Positions 1 through 7,288 of a stretch of 25,509 nucleotides of DNA are shown one piece after another; the stretch's first letter is position 1; each line of letters starts with the position of its first letter. Made by a program: the position numbers and the translations under genes. The stretch comes from M30B80 sp965656935 (GTDB lineage: Bacteria; Pseudomonadota; Alphaproteobacteria; Rhodobacterales; Rhodobacteraceae): the NCBI GenBank assembly GCA_965656935.1, contig CBFHMG010000017.1, positions 1 to 25,509 on the forward strand, given 5' to 3'. The notes beneath the pieces were generated by a model. That model saw only the letters and a program-made list of their open reading frames with translations. It was not told the DNA's origin and did not search any database.

Positions 1-52
1 CTTGCCTCAGCTTAACAACAATCTCTTCAGGCTTCGGTCTCGTAATTCCCAT
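1..52 (-). CDS. IS3-family transposase OrfA, N-terminal 17 codons only
   Basis: Reading the minus strand from the ATG at 52-50 gives MGITRPKPEEIVVKLRQ, then the window ends. This start is characteristic of OrfA proteins of IS3 elements, in which a short N-terminus (RPKPEEIV.KLRQ) leads into a helix-turn-helix DNA-binding domain. In this family orfA and orfB are joined by programmed frameshifting to make the DDE transposase. Only the start is visible, so completeness and activity are unknown. The terminal inverted repeat some 30 bases upstream supports the start codon. Confidence 0.75.
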   Translation of the reverse strand, partial: MGITRPKPEEIVVKLRQ

Positions 53-109
53 CTTCGATCCTCCGTTTTCCTAACTATAGGGACGGACCAATTCAAAGGG
101 GGAGGCTCA
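1..109 (-). mobile_element. 5' end of an IS3-family insertion sequence (cut by window edge)
   Basis: The minus strand carries the start of an IS3-type orfA (from 52 down) preceded by a probable terminal inverted repeat at about 84-109. Read from outside inward this end has the pattern TGAGCCTCCCCC followed by TTGGTCCG. A related end with CCCCC and TGGTCCG in the same order and spacing is found at 2059-2083. The element body lies to the left of the window, so whether it is intact cannot be judged. No target duplication was identified. Confidence 0.7.
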
Positions 110-610
110 ATGAGCTTAACGACATCATCGAAACCCAGATCAACCCAGTCCAATCAGTCACCCGCGTGCGCACGACGATTGTCCTGAGCGCGGTCACAGA
201 GCGCCCTTGCATGGCGGGTCATTCAATTTGATGACGTGACATCGCTCTCAGGAATGACAGCCCTCAGCGTTGGCAAACAGGACATACGCTGCACCCCAAC
301 AATGATGTAGGTCAGGCTCGCAGGTAGCGCAACATCCTGATCGAACCGGTAGGAGGCCATCGACAAGGACGGCCCAAAGGAGACATCCGACCCTCTGTCT
401 CGATGCTGCGGTGCGGCCCATCAGACCAGTCGTTCGCTGTAGGTGCAAAATCGAGCCGGCCGCGAATGGTAAGTGTGCGGAACGGAGCGTCCTTACAAAT
501 TGATCCGGTGCGCGAGCGCAAACTTCCGCCCTTTTTGGCAAGTCTTATTGCGTGATCGCCTGATGCGCGTCATCAATTAGGGCAATGTTGGCAACAAGGT
601 ACGCGTTCAA
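110..610. other. Non-coding stretch between IS end and DUF1963 gene
   Basis: No convincing gene was found here. The open frames on either strand (for example 248-541 minus) are Arg/Cys-rich and resemble no family I know. The right half contains a degenerate copy of a dispersed repeat (399-488). A promoter for the gene at 611 should lie near the end of this stretch, but I cannot point to clear -35/-10 boxes. Confidence 0.5.
399..488. repeat. Dispersed intergenic repeat, copy A (degenerate)
   Basis: The segment shares, in the same order, the blocks TGCTGCG.TGCGGCCC, TTCGCTG, GCGAAT and AGTGTGCGGA with copy B at 3058-3178. Copy C at 23079-23190 shares further blocks with copy B. This copy is the most diverged and lacks the leading GGCCCATTCCTGCCG block. 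It looks like a non-coding family that recurs between genes; the ORFs across it are not believable proteins. Confidence 0.5.
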
Positions 611-1843
611 ATGATGGCCCTCACCAAGGCATTGCGGCAAGAAGGCATCGTGCTGCGCCGAAGACGGCGAAACGATGAAGTCGCATGGCAAGCGTCCAAA
701 AGCTGGTTAGGAGGTCTGCCAACGATCAAACCGGAAGACTGGCCGCGCAACCGCAAAACTGGCGCTCCTTTGACTCATCTCGCGCAGATCGACTTTTTTG
801 ATTTTCCAAAAGGACCTTGGTCGCCATACATCCCAGAAACTGGTGCGCTTTGTTACTTCATCGATCTAGCCGACTACGACAGCTACGAGACAGCGGCAGT
901 TATCCACGTGTCTGATCCACAAGCCGCCATCCCGTGTCAGCCCCCGGCGGATCATCCCCCCATAGGCGGCGAGTTTGGCTGGCAGTATGAGCGTCTGAAT
1001 TTCGATTGCACGCGGATTGAAGACGCTCGACGTGCCTTGCTGCGTTGGCCGGTCGATCTTGTGCCCGTCAGGTGTTCAGAAGGTAGCGAAGAGATTGTTG
1101 TTGGCACGCACTACGATCCACCTCTTCGGACAATTCTGGGGCCAGACCCCGATCATGAACTCACCCCGCGCCAATTCGGATTTGATAATGATTTTGTCTG
1201 CCTCGAAGATGAGATGCCGTGGGATGCAGCCCGCCGGATTGCCATCGCGATCGCGCATCACGCGGGCCATCATCCGAAGTTTGATGAACCCGCAGATTTT
1301 ATCGGGAAACAAAAGGACAAACGTTGGGCCGCGCCGCGACGAGATGCATTGATCAAAGCGTTTCTGGATAGGTGGACAGATCAGATAAAAGCGCAGGACC
1401 CTTACACATTGATGTCCGTTCAGCAGGCGAAAGACTTTGACGAAGAGGTGGGGGCACTAAGAAAAGAGGGAGTATTTTCCAAACGATTCCCCACATACAA
1501 GCTGAAACTTTCCAATTCAGGCTTAGTGGTTTACCGGGATTTGCTGCTCGGGAATCGCGACATGTATGAAAAGATACCGAAACGCGTGCGCGAATGCATC
1601 GAGAATGAATGCGGTTACACGAGTTGGGGCGAAGATGGTGCCCATCAGGTCTTTGGGCTTGAACTGGATCTTCAGGGCAATCTCTCTCACTACGAAGATG
1701 ACTTCATGATCTTGCAGGTAACGGATGATGTCATGATGGACTGGCAGTGGGGGGATCTGGCAACGTATCAGTTTTTCATCTCACCGGAGCACCTTGCCTC
1801 TCGCAATTGGGCCGGAATTGTATGCGAATACACCTGCGGGTAG
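611..1843 (+). CDS. DUF1963 (YwqG-like) family protein
   Basis: A 410-residue protein of unknown biochemical function. Two stretches match the DUF1963/YwqG pattern. Near the N-terminus a GGLP...WP...G.PL..LAQIDFFDFP...GAL.YFIDL segment spans residues 34-86. The C-terminus has WQWGD...YQFFISPEHLASRNWAG, typical of the end of this domain. The middle (about 190-300) is less conserved and rich in charged residues. No signal peptide or membrane segment is seen. Two ATGs stand in tandem (611 and 614), with a modest AAGGT about ten bases upstream, so the exact start is uncertain. It sits alone between IS remnants and is followed at once by the decayed IS3 end, a setting typical of accessory genes. 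The family call is fairly sure; the role is unknown. Confidence 0.75.
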   Translation: MMALTKALRQEGIVLRRRRRNDEVAWQASKSWLGGLPTIKPEDWPRNRKTGAPLTHLAQIDFFDFPKGPWSPYIPETGALCYFIDLADYDSYETAAVIHVSDPQAAIPCQPPADHPPIGGEFGWQYERLNFDCTRIEDARRALLRWPVDLVPVRCSEGSEEIVVGTHYDPPLRTILGPDPDHELTPRQFGFDNDFVCLEDEMPWDAARRIAIAIAHHAGHHPKFDEPADFIGKQKDKRWAAPRRDALIKAFLDRWTDQIKAQDPYTLMSVQQAKDFDEEVGALRKEGVFSKRFPTYKLKLSNSGLVVYRDLLLGNRDMYEKIPKRVRECIENECGYTSWGEDGAHQVFGLELDLQGNLSHYEDDFMILQVTDDVMMDWQWGDLATYQFFISPEHLASRNWAGIVCEYTCG

Positions 1844-1880
1844 GTGGCCGATGCAATGATAAGATCGGCCAAACCACGGG

Positions 1881-2049
1881 CGACGAGCTGTTGAACGGCG
1901 AAATCTTCTACAGCCTAAGGGAGGCGCAAATCCTGATCGAACAATGGCGTATCCATTACAACACCGTCAGGCCGCACAGCGCTCTGGGATACCGCACGCC
2001 TGCGCCGGAAAGCATCGTTCCATTGGACCAGAGGCCAACGATGCACTAA
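1881..2049 (+). pseudogene. IS3-family transposase OrfB, C-terminal remnant
   Basis: The frame reads DELLNGEIFYSLREAQILI followed by EQWRIHYNTVRPHSALGYRTPAPES, the very conserved end of the IS3 OrfB integrase domain. The E of LREAQ is in the position of the last acidic residue region of the DDE domain. Everything upstream of about 1881, including the first two catalytic Asp residues, is missing; the preceding codons of the same frame overlap the DUF1963 gene and show no transposase similarity. It is therefore a dead fragment of roughly 56 codons. Homology begins abruptly 38 bases after the DUF1963 stop, which suggests a deletion or insertion joint at that point. Confidence 0.88.
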
Positions 2050-2083
2050 CAATCAAATCGGACCACCCGATGGGGGCACGCCA
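1881..2083 (+). mobile_element. IS3-family element, 3' remnant with probable right inverted repeat
   Basis: The remnant comprises the last codons of orfB plus a terminal sequence at about 2059-2083. From outside inward it reads TGGCGTGCCCCC then TGGTCCG, matching the arrangement of the IS end at 84-109. Orientation is opposite to that of the left-edge element, so the two fragments are ends of two different copies, or of one copy rearranged by inversion. Confidence 0.7.
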
Positions 2084-2125
2084 GGGTGCCGGGGCAACGG
2101 GTGAGGATGTTGTGGAAGATGGGGA

Positions 2126-2161
2126 TTGATTTGAAGCGACATGCGCATATATAATGCGCAT
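2126..2161 (+). promoter_or_regulatory. ccdAB promoter with palindromic operator over the -10 box
   Basis: TTGATT (2126-2131) and TATAAT (2150-2155) are separated by 18 bases and make a good sigma-70-type promoter. The -10 box sits inside two identical self-complementary octamers, ATGCGCAT at 2141-2148 and again at 2154-2161, with five A/T bases between. A start near 2162 would give a leader of about 15 bases carrying the AAAGAGG ribosome site of ccdA. The arrangement is what is expected for autorepression by CcdA or the CcdA-CcdB complex; binding itself is inferred. Confidence 0.75.
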
Positions 2162-2176
2162 GAAAGAGGTGGCCCG

Positions 2177-2413
2177 ATGCAGACACAATCCGTTCCCAAG
2201 AAACCGACGAACCTGACGCTCGATCAGGGGCTTTTGTCCGAAGCCCGGGCCTTCGGCGTGAATCTCTCGCAGGCTGCTGAGGCAGGTTTGCGCCGCGCTG
2301 TCAGGGATGCGAAAGCGGCAACATGGCAGCGTGAAAATGCGGGTGCGCTTGAGGCATCCAACCGTTGGGTTGAGGAAAACGGTCTGCCTCTGGCAAAATA
2401 CCGGCCCTTCTGA
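2177..2413 (+). CDS. ccdA: CcdA-type antitoxin
   Basis: A 78-residue protein that would neutralise the neighbouring CcdB gyrase poison and repress the operon. The N-terminal part (KPTNLTLDQGLLSEARAFGVNLSQAAEAGL) fits a ribbon-helix-helix DNA-binding domain. The C-terminal end WVEENGLPLAKYRPF matches the toxin-binding tail of chromosomal CcdA proteins (N..GLPL..YR.F). The ATG at 2177 was chosen because AAAGAGG lies just upstream; the in-frame ATG at 2141 falls inside the promoter palindrome and is upstream of the expected transcript start. The stop overlaps the toxin start by one base (TGATG), giving the usual antitoxin-first coupled order. Recognition is strong. Confidence 0.92.
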   Translation: MQTQSVPKKPTNLTLDQGLLSEARAFGVNLSQAAEAGLRRAVRDAKAATWQRENAGALEASNRWVEENGLPLAKYRPF

Positions 2414-2712
2414 TGGCGCGATATAGTGTTTACGCCAACCCCGATGGCGCTGGCTATTTGCTCGATGTGCAGGCCGATCTGCTGGAAAGCCTGAACACAC
2501 GGCTCGTCGTGCCATTGATGCCGATCAGCGCCGCCCCAACCCCCGCCAAACGGCTGAATCCTGTCTTTGACATCGACTCCGTGCGGGTCGTGATGGTCAC
2601 GCAGTTCCTGTCAGCGGTTCCGGCATCCATCCTGAAAACGCCCGTCGTCAGCCTCGTGCAACACGACACAGAGATCACCGGTGCGCTAGATATGGCGCTG
2701 ACCGGGGTTTGA
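2413..2712 (+). CDS. ccdB: CcdB-type toxin (DNA gyrase inhibitor)
   Basis: A 99-residue protein of the normal CcdB length (F-plasmid CcdB is 101). Family features seen are the opening YSVYANPDGAGYLLDVQADLL, the R-L-V-V-P-L strand (30-35), LNPVFDID (48-55), and the end ALDMALTGV. CcdB traps gyrase on DNA when the antitoxin is degraded. In F-plasmid CcdB the last residues W-G-I are needed for poisoning gyrase; here they are T-G-V. The Trp position is replaced, which also occurs, as far as I recall, in other chromosomal homologues, so it need not mean loss of activity. It lies between an IS remnant and a repeat-rich spacer, as a chromosomal TA module often does. Confidence 0.92.
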   Translation: MARYSVYANPDGAGYLLDVQADLLESLNTRLVVPLMPISAAPTPAKRLNPVFDIDSVRVVMVTQFLSAVPASILKTPVVSLVQHDTEITGALDMALTGV

Positions 2713-3447
2713 TCCCCGTTCTTCTTTAGCGGCCAGCCCCTTAATCTTCACAAGATGCGGCCTCTGGGGCTATGACTGAGACATGACCCATCGGCTTCAA
2801 AATATGATGCTGGCAATGCTGCTGGCGCTGACCACCCTGTTTGTCGGGATTGGGGCCTTATCCCAAAACCCCGCGTCGGGGGGATATCAACTTTTTGAGC
2901 GCCCTGCGTCGGGCATATCAGGCGATATCCCATTGGCTTCTCCACCGAGAGCGGCCACTTGCAGCATCGCAGAAAAACTTTAAGTGTGGGCTCAAACCTG
3001 CCCTTCTCCGCTTTGCCGCATCGCAAGTGATCAGCCCCATATCTCGCTGGCACTCACGGCCCATTCCTGCCGTTCACTCTCGCTTCGACATGCTGCGCTG
3101 CGGCCCGTCGAAGGAGACATTCGCTGCGGCTGCGAAACCGAATGATCGGCGAATTCACAGTGTGCGGACAGAGTGGTCATCAGTTCTTCGCGCTTGGCCT
3201 GCGCAGCAATGCTTCGCGCTTGCAGCATGCCCATCGCTGCGTTGCAAATCGCGTCGCCAACTCGGCCATTTAACCTAGCTCTACGACTTCAAATTTAGAC
3301 CGCGTTTTCGCTGCGCGGCGTCAGAAATATCGACGCGCGGGAGGACCTGAGGATTCCCTGAAGCCACGGCAATCACCGCTTGTCTGGTTCAAACTATCTG
3401 GATCGTGGGACACGGCTTTCGGGTAAGCCTTAGCTATTCTAACACTT
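2713..3447. other. Long non-coding spacer with a possible gene relic
   Basis: No convincing intact gene was found in about 735 bases. A small frame at 2783-2983 starts with a hydrophobic segment (MTHRLQNMMLAMLLALTTLFVGIGA), which looks like a signal or membrane anchor, but then runs into sequence of different character. It may be the 5' relic of a membrane protein gene. The downstream part holds dispersed repeat copy B. Other frames on both strands lack family features. Confidence 0.45.
3058..3178. repeat. Dispersed intergenic repeat, copy B
   Basis: The block GGCCCATTCCTGCCGTTCAC and the 13 bases after it (to 3090) match 23079-23111 at all but one position. The segment then continues with TGCTGCG.TGCGGCCC, GAAGGAGACATTCGCTGCGGC and GTGTGCGGA, shared in part with copies A and C. 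I recall similar GC-rich 'cattcgctgcggc' sequences between genes of many Rhodobacteraceae. It does not encode a believable protein, has no transposase nearby, and could be a non-autonomous or extragenic repeat. Confidence 0.7.
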
Positions 3448-3729
3448 CTAAAAATCGTCAAATTCCGGAACGTTGCCAAGCCTTATGAGGAAGCTTGGCG
3501 TTCCGACTTCTCCGCTGTTTGGGTCCTCAATGACCATGTAAGCGTCGGCGCCCGCACAATCTTCGGATAGAGCTTCTCGTTCGGCTCTGTTTTGTGCCTC
3601 TGACGCCGTGGAGTATTCGTATTGCTTGGCAATTTTTAGGCCAGCCTGTCCATCGCGCCCAGCCTTCGTTTCAACATATGTCTGACAGATATAGTGAGTT
3701 TTCTCTGCGGTCTGCTCTGAGCTTGTCAT
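3448..3729 (-). CDS. Small hypothetical protein
   Basis: A 93-residue acidic, soluble-looking protein with no recognised family. It has an alternating polar N-terminus (HYICQTYVETKAG), an Ala/Glu-rich helical middle (STASEAQNRAEREALSEDCAGADAYMVIEDPNSG) and an acidic end (PEFDDF). The composition and the AGGA about seven bases before the ATG favour a real gene over a chance frame. It lies 50 bases downstream of another small minus-strand gene and may share its transcript. Cys16 and Cys58 are the only cysteines. Function unknown. Confidence 0.6.
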   Translation of the reverse strand: MTSSEQTAEKTHYICQTYVETKAGRDGQAGLKIAKQYEYSTASEAQNRAEREALSEDCAGADAYMVIEDPNSGEVGTPSFLIRLGNVPEFDDF

Positions 3730-3779
3730 AAATTTATCCTGAGGGGACTCCTAGGGCGATAAGGAAATTGGGGAGCGAC

Positions 3780-3998
3780 CTAAGATCGACGCGTTTTGCG
3801 CGCCACTGTAGTTGTGGTTTCTGGTGGCGTGTTCGCCTCTCTTTCGAGGCGGGCGTTGCGAAGCCGGGAAATTTTAGTTTGTCGTTTTTCCGCGTCTTCG
3901 TCGACCATTTTTCTGACAACACGCGTCGTCTTGTCCATCGGAGTTTCTGGTTTGGAGTCATATGTTTTGAACACATCTGTTTTTGTAAGCTTCACCAT
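3780..3998 (-). CDS. Small basic hypothetical protein
   Basis: A 72-residue, strongly charged protein: KLTKTDVFKTYDSKPETPMDKTTRVVRKM, then a long charged helix (DEDAEKRQTKISRLRNARLEREA) and a basic tail (ARKTRRS). A very good ribosome site (AAGGAG, eight bases before ATG) supports the gene and its start. I have the impression that this N-terminal pattern occurs in small conserved Rhodobacteraceae proteins, but this is from memory. No membrane segment or enzyme motif is present. It begins 50 bases after the racemase stop and may be cotranscribed with it. Confidence 0.65.
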   Translation of the reverse strand: MVKLTKTDVFKTYDSKPETPMDKTTRVVRKMVDEDAEKRQTKISRLRNARLEREANTPPETTTTVARKTRRS

Positions 3999-4048
3999 TT
4001 GTCAGTCTCCTTCTTTGGTTTCAGGTCGGTTCGTCCAAGCGAGGGTAT

Positions 4049-5170
4049 TCAAACCAGAGTCAGGCGTTCGGACTTGCCTTGGGTATGTCGCGGTTGTCTT
4101 GCGTTCCGATCATCGAGCAGTTTTACTTCGATGTCGGGCGTGGCCATTGCATGCATTAGTGCCGAGTAGTTCATCTGAAATCTTACTTTGGAGCCCAAAT
4201 TTAGCGGGGATCGGATCGACTCAATTACGAGATGATCGCTGGTGGCACCTATCAATGTGCTTCCCACAGGCATTGTAAGCCCAGAAATGTCCGTGTCCTG
4301 ATGTCCTATCGCGAGGATCAGACGCGTGGCGGCACCACTGGTTGGTACAATGCGAAGTCTTGCCAAACTTGGATCGACTAAGGCGATGGGGAAAATCGCA
4401 GGTTTTCCACCCGTCTCTATAACTTCAGCGACAAGCGTGAAGGCGTCCGTGTGCATTCCACCGATCTGGTCGCCGGTTATCGGTTCAACGCCCAGAAGTA
4501 TTGCTTCCCCCAATCTTAGGTCGTTGATGCGGCCAGTGGTTCGTTCTCCAAGCGCCCAAGGCAAGTTTGCTGAGTTGCCACCGGACACGGTTTTCACGAA
4601 TGGGCCACACACCCCCTCAATTTCATTCGCGAGGTCGCACAGAGAGGCCATTTGAGACGCAGTGGGGGCGATCCCACTCAGACAGGCAAAGTTTGCGCCA
4701 ATGCCTTTCAGCGCCACCCCTTGCATCGTCATAACTTCCTGCGCAATTTCAGCCACGTTCTCGAGGGAAATACCTTCGCGTCGATCGCCCATCTCGACCA
4801 TCAGTATGATACCGTGAACCTTATTTTTGCGGATGGCGGCAGACGCCAAGGCCGCAATGACAGCAATCTCTGTGTTATAGCTCGCTTCGCAGGACTGAAC
4901 GACTTGATCGACCTGGCTCAACATCGGCGTACGGATCAGAGTGACTGGGCTTGTGATACCTGCTTGGCGTAACCTCAGCACATTGCTGATACGTGCATCC
5001 GCAAGCCCCACAGCGCCGCCATCCAGCATGGCTTGGGCGATGGAAGGATGCCCGCAAACAGCCTTGGTCACGCCTGTGACGCCGATCACACGTGGGCCTA
5101 AACGCGCGACAAGGGTCTGCGTATTGCGCCGTATCTTGTTCAGATCCACTTCGATGCGTGGGCAGTTCAT
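4049..5170 (-). CDS. PLP-dependent amino-acid racemase (Orr/YhfX-like, COG3457 type)
   Basis: A 373-residue protein with the fold-type III alanine racemase N-terminal barrel but not the standard Alr sequence. VDLNKIRRNT (8-17) leads to GVTKAVCGHPSIAQAMLDGG (33-52), where Lys36 is the expected PLP-binding lysine. VEMGDRREG (125-133), SGGNSANL (196-203, phosphate loop) and INDLRLGEAILLG (215-227) are the other family blocks. The pattern is that of 'predicted amino acid racemases' including ornithine racemase; the true amino acid is unknown. The ATG overlaps the stop of the upstream DUF1611 gene by four bases (ATGA), so the two are translationally coupled. The tail after about 350 is basic and Gln/Arg-rich. 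Confidence 0.85.
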   Translation of the reverse strand: MNCPRIEVDLNKIRRNTQTLVARLGPRVIGVTGVTKAVCGHPSIAQAMLDGGAVGLADARISNVLRLRQAGITSPVTLIRTPMLSQVDQVVQSCEASYNTEIAVIAALASAAIRKNKVHGIILMVEMGDRREGISLENVAEIAQEVMTMQGVALKGIGANFACLSGIAPTASQMASLCDLANEIEGVCGPFVKTVSGGNSANLPWALGERTTGRINDLRLGEAILLGVEPITGDQIGGMHTDAFTLVAEVIETGGKPAIFPIALVDPSLARLRIVPTSGAATRLILAIGHQDTDISGLTMPVGSTLIGATSDHLVIESIRSPLNLGSKVRFQMNYSALMHAMATPDIEVKLLDDRNARQPRHTQGKSERLTLV

Positions 5171-6366
5171 ATCGCGGCCACAGAAGGCCTTTGCGTCAAA
5201 CCGGGATATGCGGCCACCACCATCGCAAGCAAATGTGCAGCCGGTCGGGCCAATGCATCTGTTACCGGCAGCCCAAGTTTCTGTGATTGCGCCGCAATGG
5301 TATTGGTGATTTCGGCCTCAGACATCCCCTCGTGATTGAGCGTGACACCTATGACCTTTGTATCGGCAAAGGTTTCGATCAGTTCAATTTCACTTGTCGC
5401 AGATGGCATTGGCATATTGGGAAAGTCACAGCGATGGGTACGTTTCGGCGCGTGCTGAAGGATGACGGCATCCGGCTGGCTCCCCCGCAGGATAAAGGCG
5501 GATGTACAAAACGCGGGATGGCTCAATGCGCCTTGGCCTTCGATCAAAATAACATCGGGTTGTTCCGCGTCAGACGCCGTAACAATCGCGCCTTCAAGCT
5601 CGCCACAGCAGAACTGGGGCGGCACGGCATCCATAGCAATACCGTATTTCGCGCCCTGCATCAGGCCGGTTTGGCCCGTGCCGACAAGCACTGTCTTAAT
5701 GCCCTTAGCATTGAGGGCACGCGCCAAAACAGTCGCCGTCGTTCGCTTGCCAATCGCGCAATCGGTGCCTAGAACTGCAATGCGCAGCGCTTTGACACCA
5801 GCGACACTGCCATCGAACAGGCGCATGTCCTTGCTGGGTTTCGGCTTGCGGATGTCCCGGATCGTGACATTCTGTTCAAATGCCGCACCGGAGATTTCAA
5901 CGTCATCGCTCAGGTATTCATGCAGCCCGCTCACGATGTTCATGCCAAGCTCAATCGCTTGCAGAACAACGCCTCGATCCGCAGGTGAAAGCCGCCCCGA
6001 TGAGGGGGCCATCCCATAGATCAACGTATCGGGAATGACGGCGTGATGTGCAACTGCAGCATCCAAATCACTAAAGATCGGTATGCAGTTGATTGAACCG
6101 TCAAGAACAGATCCGCTGTCTTGTCCGCCATAAGTGCTGTCGATCACAGAAAGGATGCGATACGCTTGTGAATGACGCACAAGGCCATTTGCAGTCTTAC
6201 CATCGATTTGCGCGAAGTTCCCTTCACAATAGATAACTGCCGGTGGTGGCGCTGTGACCTGCGTGAGTGAAGTCGCTTGTTTGGGTTCGCTGTGTGTCAT
6301 TGGTGGCGCTTGCGCGCCCCTGACGGGACGGCGGATAGTGTCGACAGTTTCCGATTTGGTTTCCAT
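5167..6366 (-). CDS. DUF1611 / DgcN-like N-acyltransferase family protein
   Basis: A 399-residue protein. After a polar, probably disordered extension (1-40) comes a Rossmann-like N-terminal domain with DTLIYGMAPSSGRLS (113-127) and GMNIVSGLHEYLSDD (141-155). The second domain has a P-loop-like motif GTDCAIGKRTT (200-210) and EGQGALSHPA (276-285). These are DUF1611 hallmarks. A member of this family, DgcN, was characterised in D-glutamate catabolism as an N-acetyltransferase paired with a racemase, DgcA. The ATG at 6366 was chosen because AGGGA precedes it; an upstream in-frame GTG (6411) has no better support. The stop overlaps the racemase start by four bases. A joint role in D-amino-acid or related racemisation is inferred. 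Confidence 0.82.
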   Translation of the reverse strand: METKSETVDTIRRPVRGAQAPPMTHSEPKQATSLTQVTAPPPAVIYCEGNFAQIDGKTANGLVRHSQAYRILSVIDSTYGGQDSGSVLDGSINCIPIFSDLDAAVAHHAVIPDTLIYGMAPSSGRLSPADRGVVLQAIELGMNIVSGLHEYLSDDVEISGAAFEQNVTIRDIRKPKPSKDMRLFDGSVAGVKALRIAVLGTDCAIGKRTTATVLARALNAKGIKTVLVGTGQTGLMQGAKYGIAMDAVPPQFCCGELEGAIVTASDAEQPDVILIEGQGALSHPAFCTSAFILRGSQPDAVILQHAPKRTHRCDFPNMPMPSATSEIELIETFADTKVIGVTLNHEGMSEAEITNTIAAQSQKLGLPVTDALARPAAHLLAMVVAAYPGLTQRPSVAAI

Positions 6367-6448
6367 TGTAGTTCCCTTTTTGGTCGGCACGGTGGACAGA
6401 ACTGTCCTCACCTGCGCATTTTGAGGTTCGTGTTGCCGTGCTTTGTGC

Positions 6449-7288
6449 CTAGTTGTTCAGCACGCACAGCCCCCTTGATTTTTGGAAGTTCCTGTCGCAT
6501 TCCCAGCGGTTGCCCGATCTGTCCAAATGGGCGTTTTCGGGAACGACGATCAATTCGCATGTGTCTCCTGAGGCTTCGTATCCACGTTCACACTTCCACC
6601 CTGTTCCGTAGGTTGCGTCGTCAAAATAGGCATTTGCAGGGATCACGACGGCTTCGCACAGACCGTCCTGTTCAAAGAAACCACGCTCACATGTCCAGGG
6701 CTCGCCGTATCCTGATCCATTCAGATAGGCGTTGGCTGGAACCGCAATGGCGGCACACTGGTCGCCAGTTTCTTCGAACCCACGTTCGCATGTCCACGTC
6801 GAGCCATTTGAGGCATCTGCCAAGTACGCATTTTCTGGCAACACGATCTCCTGACATGTGTCATCGACCTTGATGTAGCCGCGCAAACAACGCCACCGTT
6901 CGCCTGATGGGTCCAGATATCCACCCTCAGGCACCTCTACTGCAAGACATGCAGTTTCGTCGGTCCTGCGAAACCCATGCAGACATTCCCACCCGGAACC
7001 GTAGGGCCGGTTCGTGTCATATGCGTTCTGCGGCACGACTACAGCGACGCAGGCATTCTCGTTCAGGCGGAACCCGATGTTACATTCCCATCCACCGCCG
7101 TAACTATTGGCACTGGCGTTCTCAGGTATTGGCGGGGCTGCGCTTTGGGCAAATGCTGGTAACGCATACAGCAAGACTGCGGCAATCAAACCTATGAATA
7201 GGCCGTGAATATTGGTGTGACCGCAGGGATTTTGGGCAGTGATGGAGTGTGGCCGACAAGGTTCTGTTGATTGTGATTTACGATCCAT
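6449..7288 (-). CDS. Secreted protein with seven Cys-pair repeats
   Basis: A 279-residue protein with a hydrophobic segment at 30-45 and a likely signal cleavage after AFA (47), preceded by an unusually long N-region. The exported part is made entirely of seven imperfect repeats of 31-34 residues with the pattern VPxNAYLxxxxxGxxWxCxRGFxxxxxxCxx(I/V). Cys pairs are 69/80, 102/114, 134/145, 167/178, 200/211, 233/244 and 264/275. Each repeat has one Trp before the first Cys. Disulfide-bonded small modules in the periplasm or outside the cell are the likely structure. It overlaps the preceding gene by 11 bases. I recognise the repeat as recurring in bacterial exported proteins but cannot name it or its ligand. 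Confidence 0.8.
   Translation of the reverse strand: MDRKSQSTEPCRPHSITAQNPCGHTNIHGLFIGLIAAVLLYALPAFAQSAAPPIPENASANSYGGGWECNIGFRLNENACVAVVVPQNAYDTNRPYGSGWECLHGFRRTDETACLAVEVPEGGYLDPSGERWRCLRGYIKVDDTCQEIVLPENAYLADASNGSTWTCERGFEETGDQCAAIAVPANAYLNGSGYGEPWTCERGFFEQDGLCEAVVIPANAYFDDATYGTGWKCERGYEASGDTCELIVVPENAHLDRSGNRWECDRNFQKSRGLCVLNN

Noticed and set aside
248..541. Minus-strand open frame of 97 codons before the DUF1963 gene
   Set aside because: It covers the dispersed repeat, is Arg/Cys/Leu-rich and shows no family feature.
2841..3278. Plus-strand open frame of 145 codons
   Set aside because: It runs through repeat copy B and an unrelated upstream stretch; composition is not protein-like.
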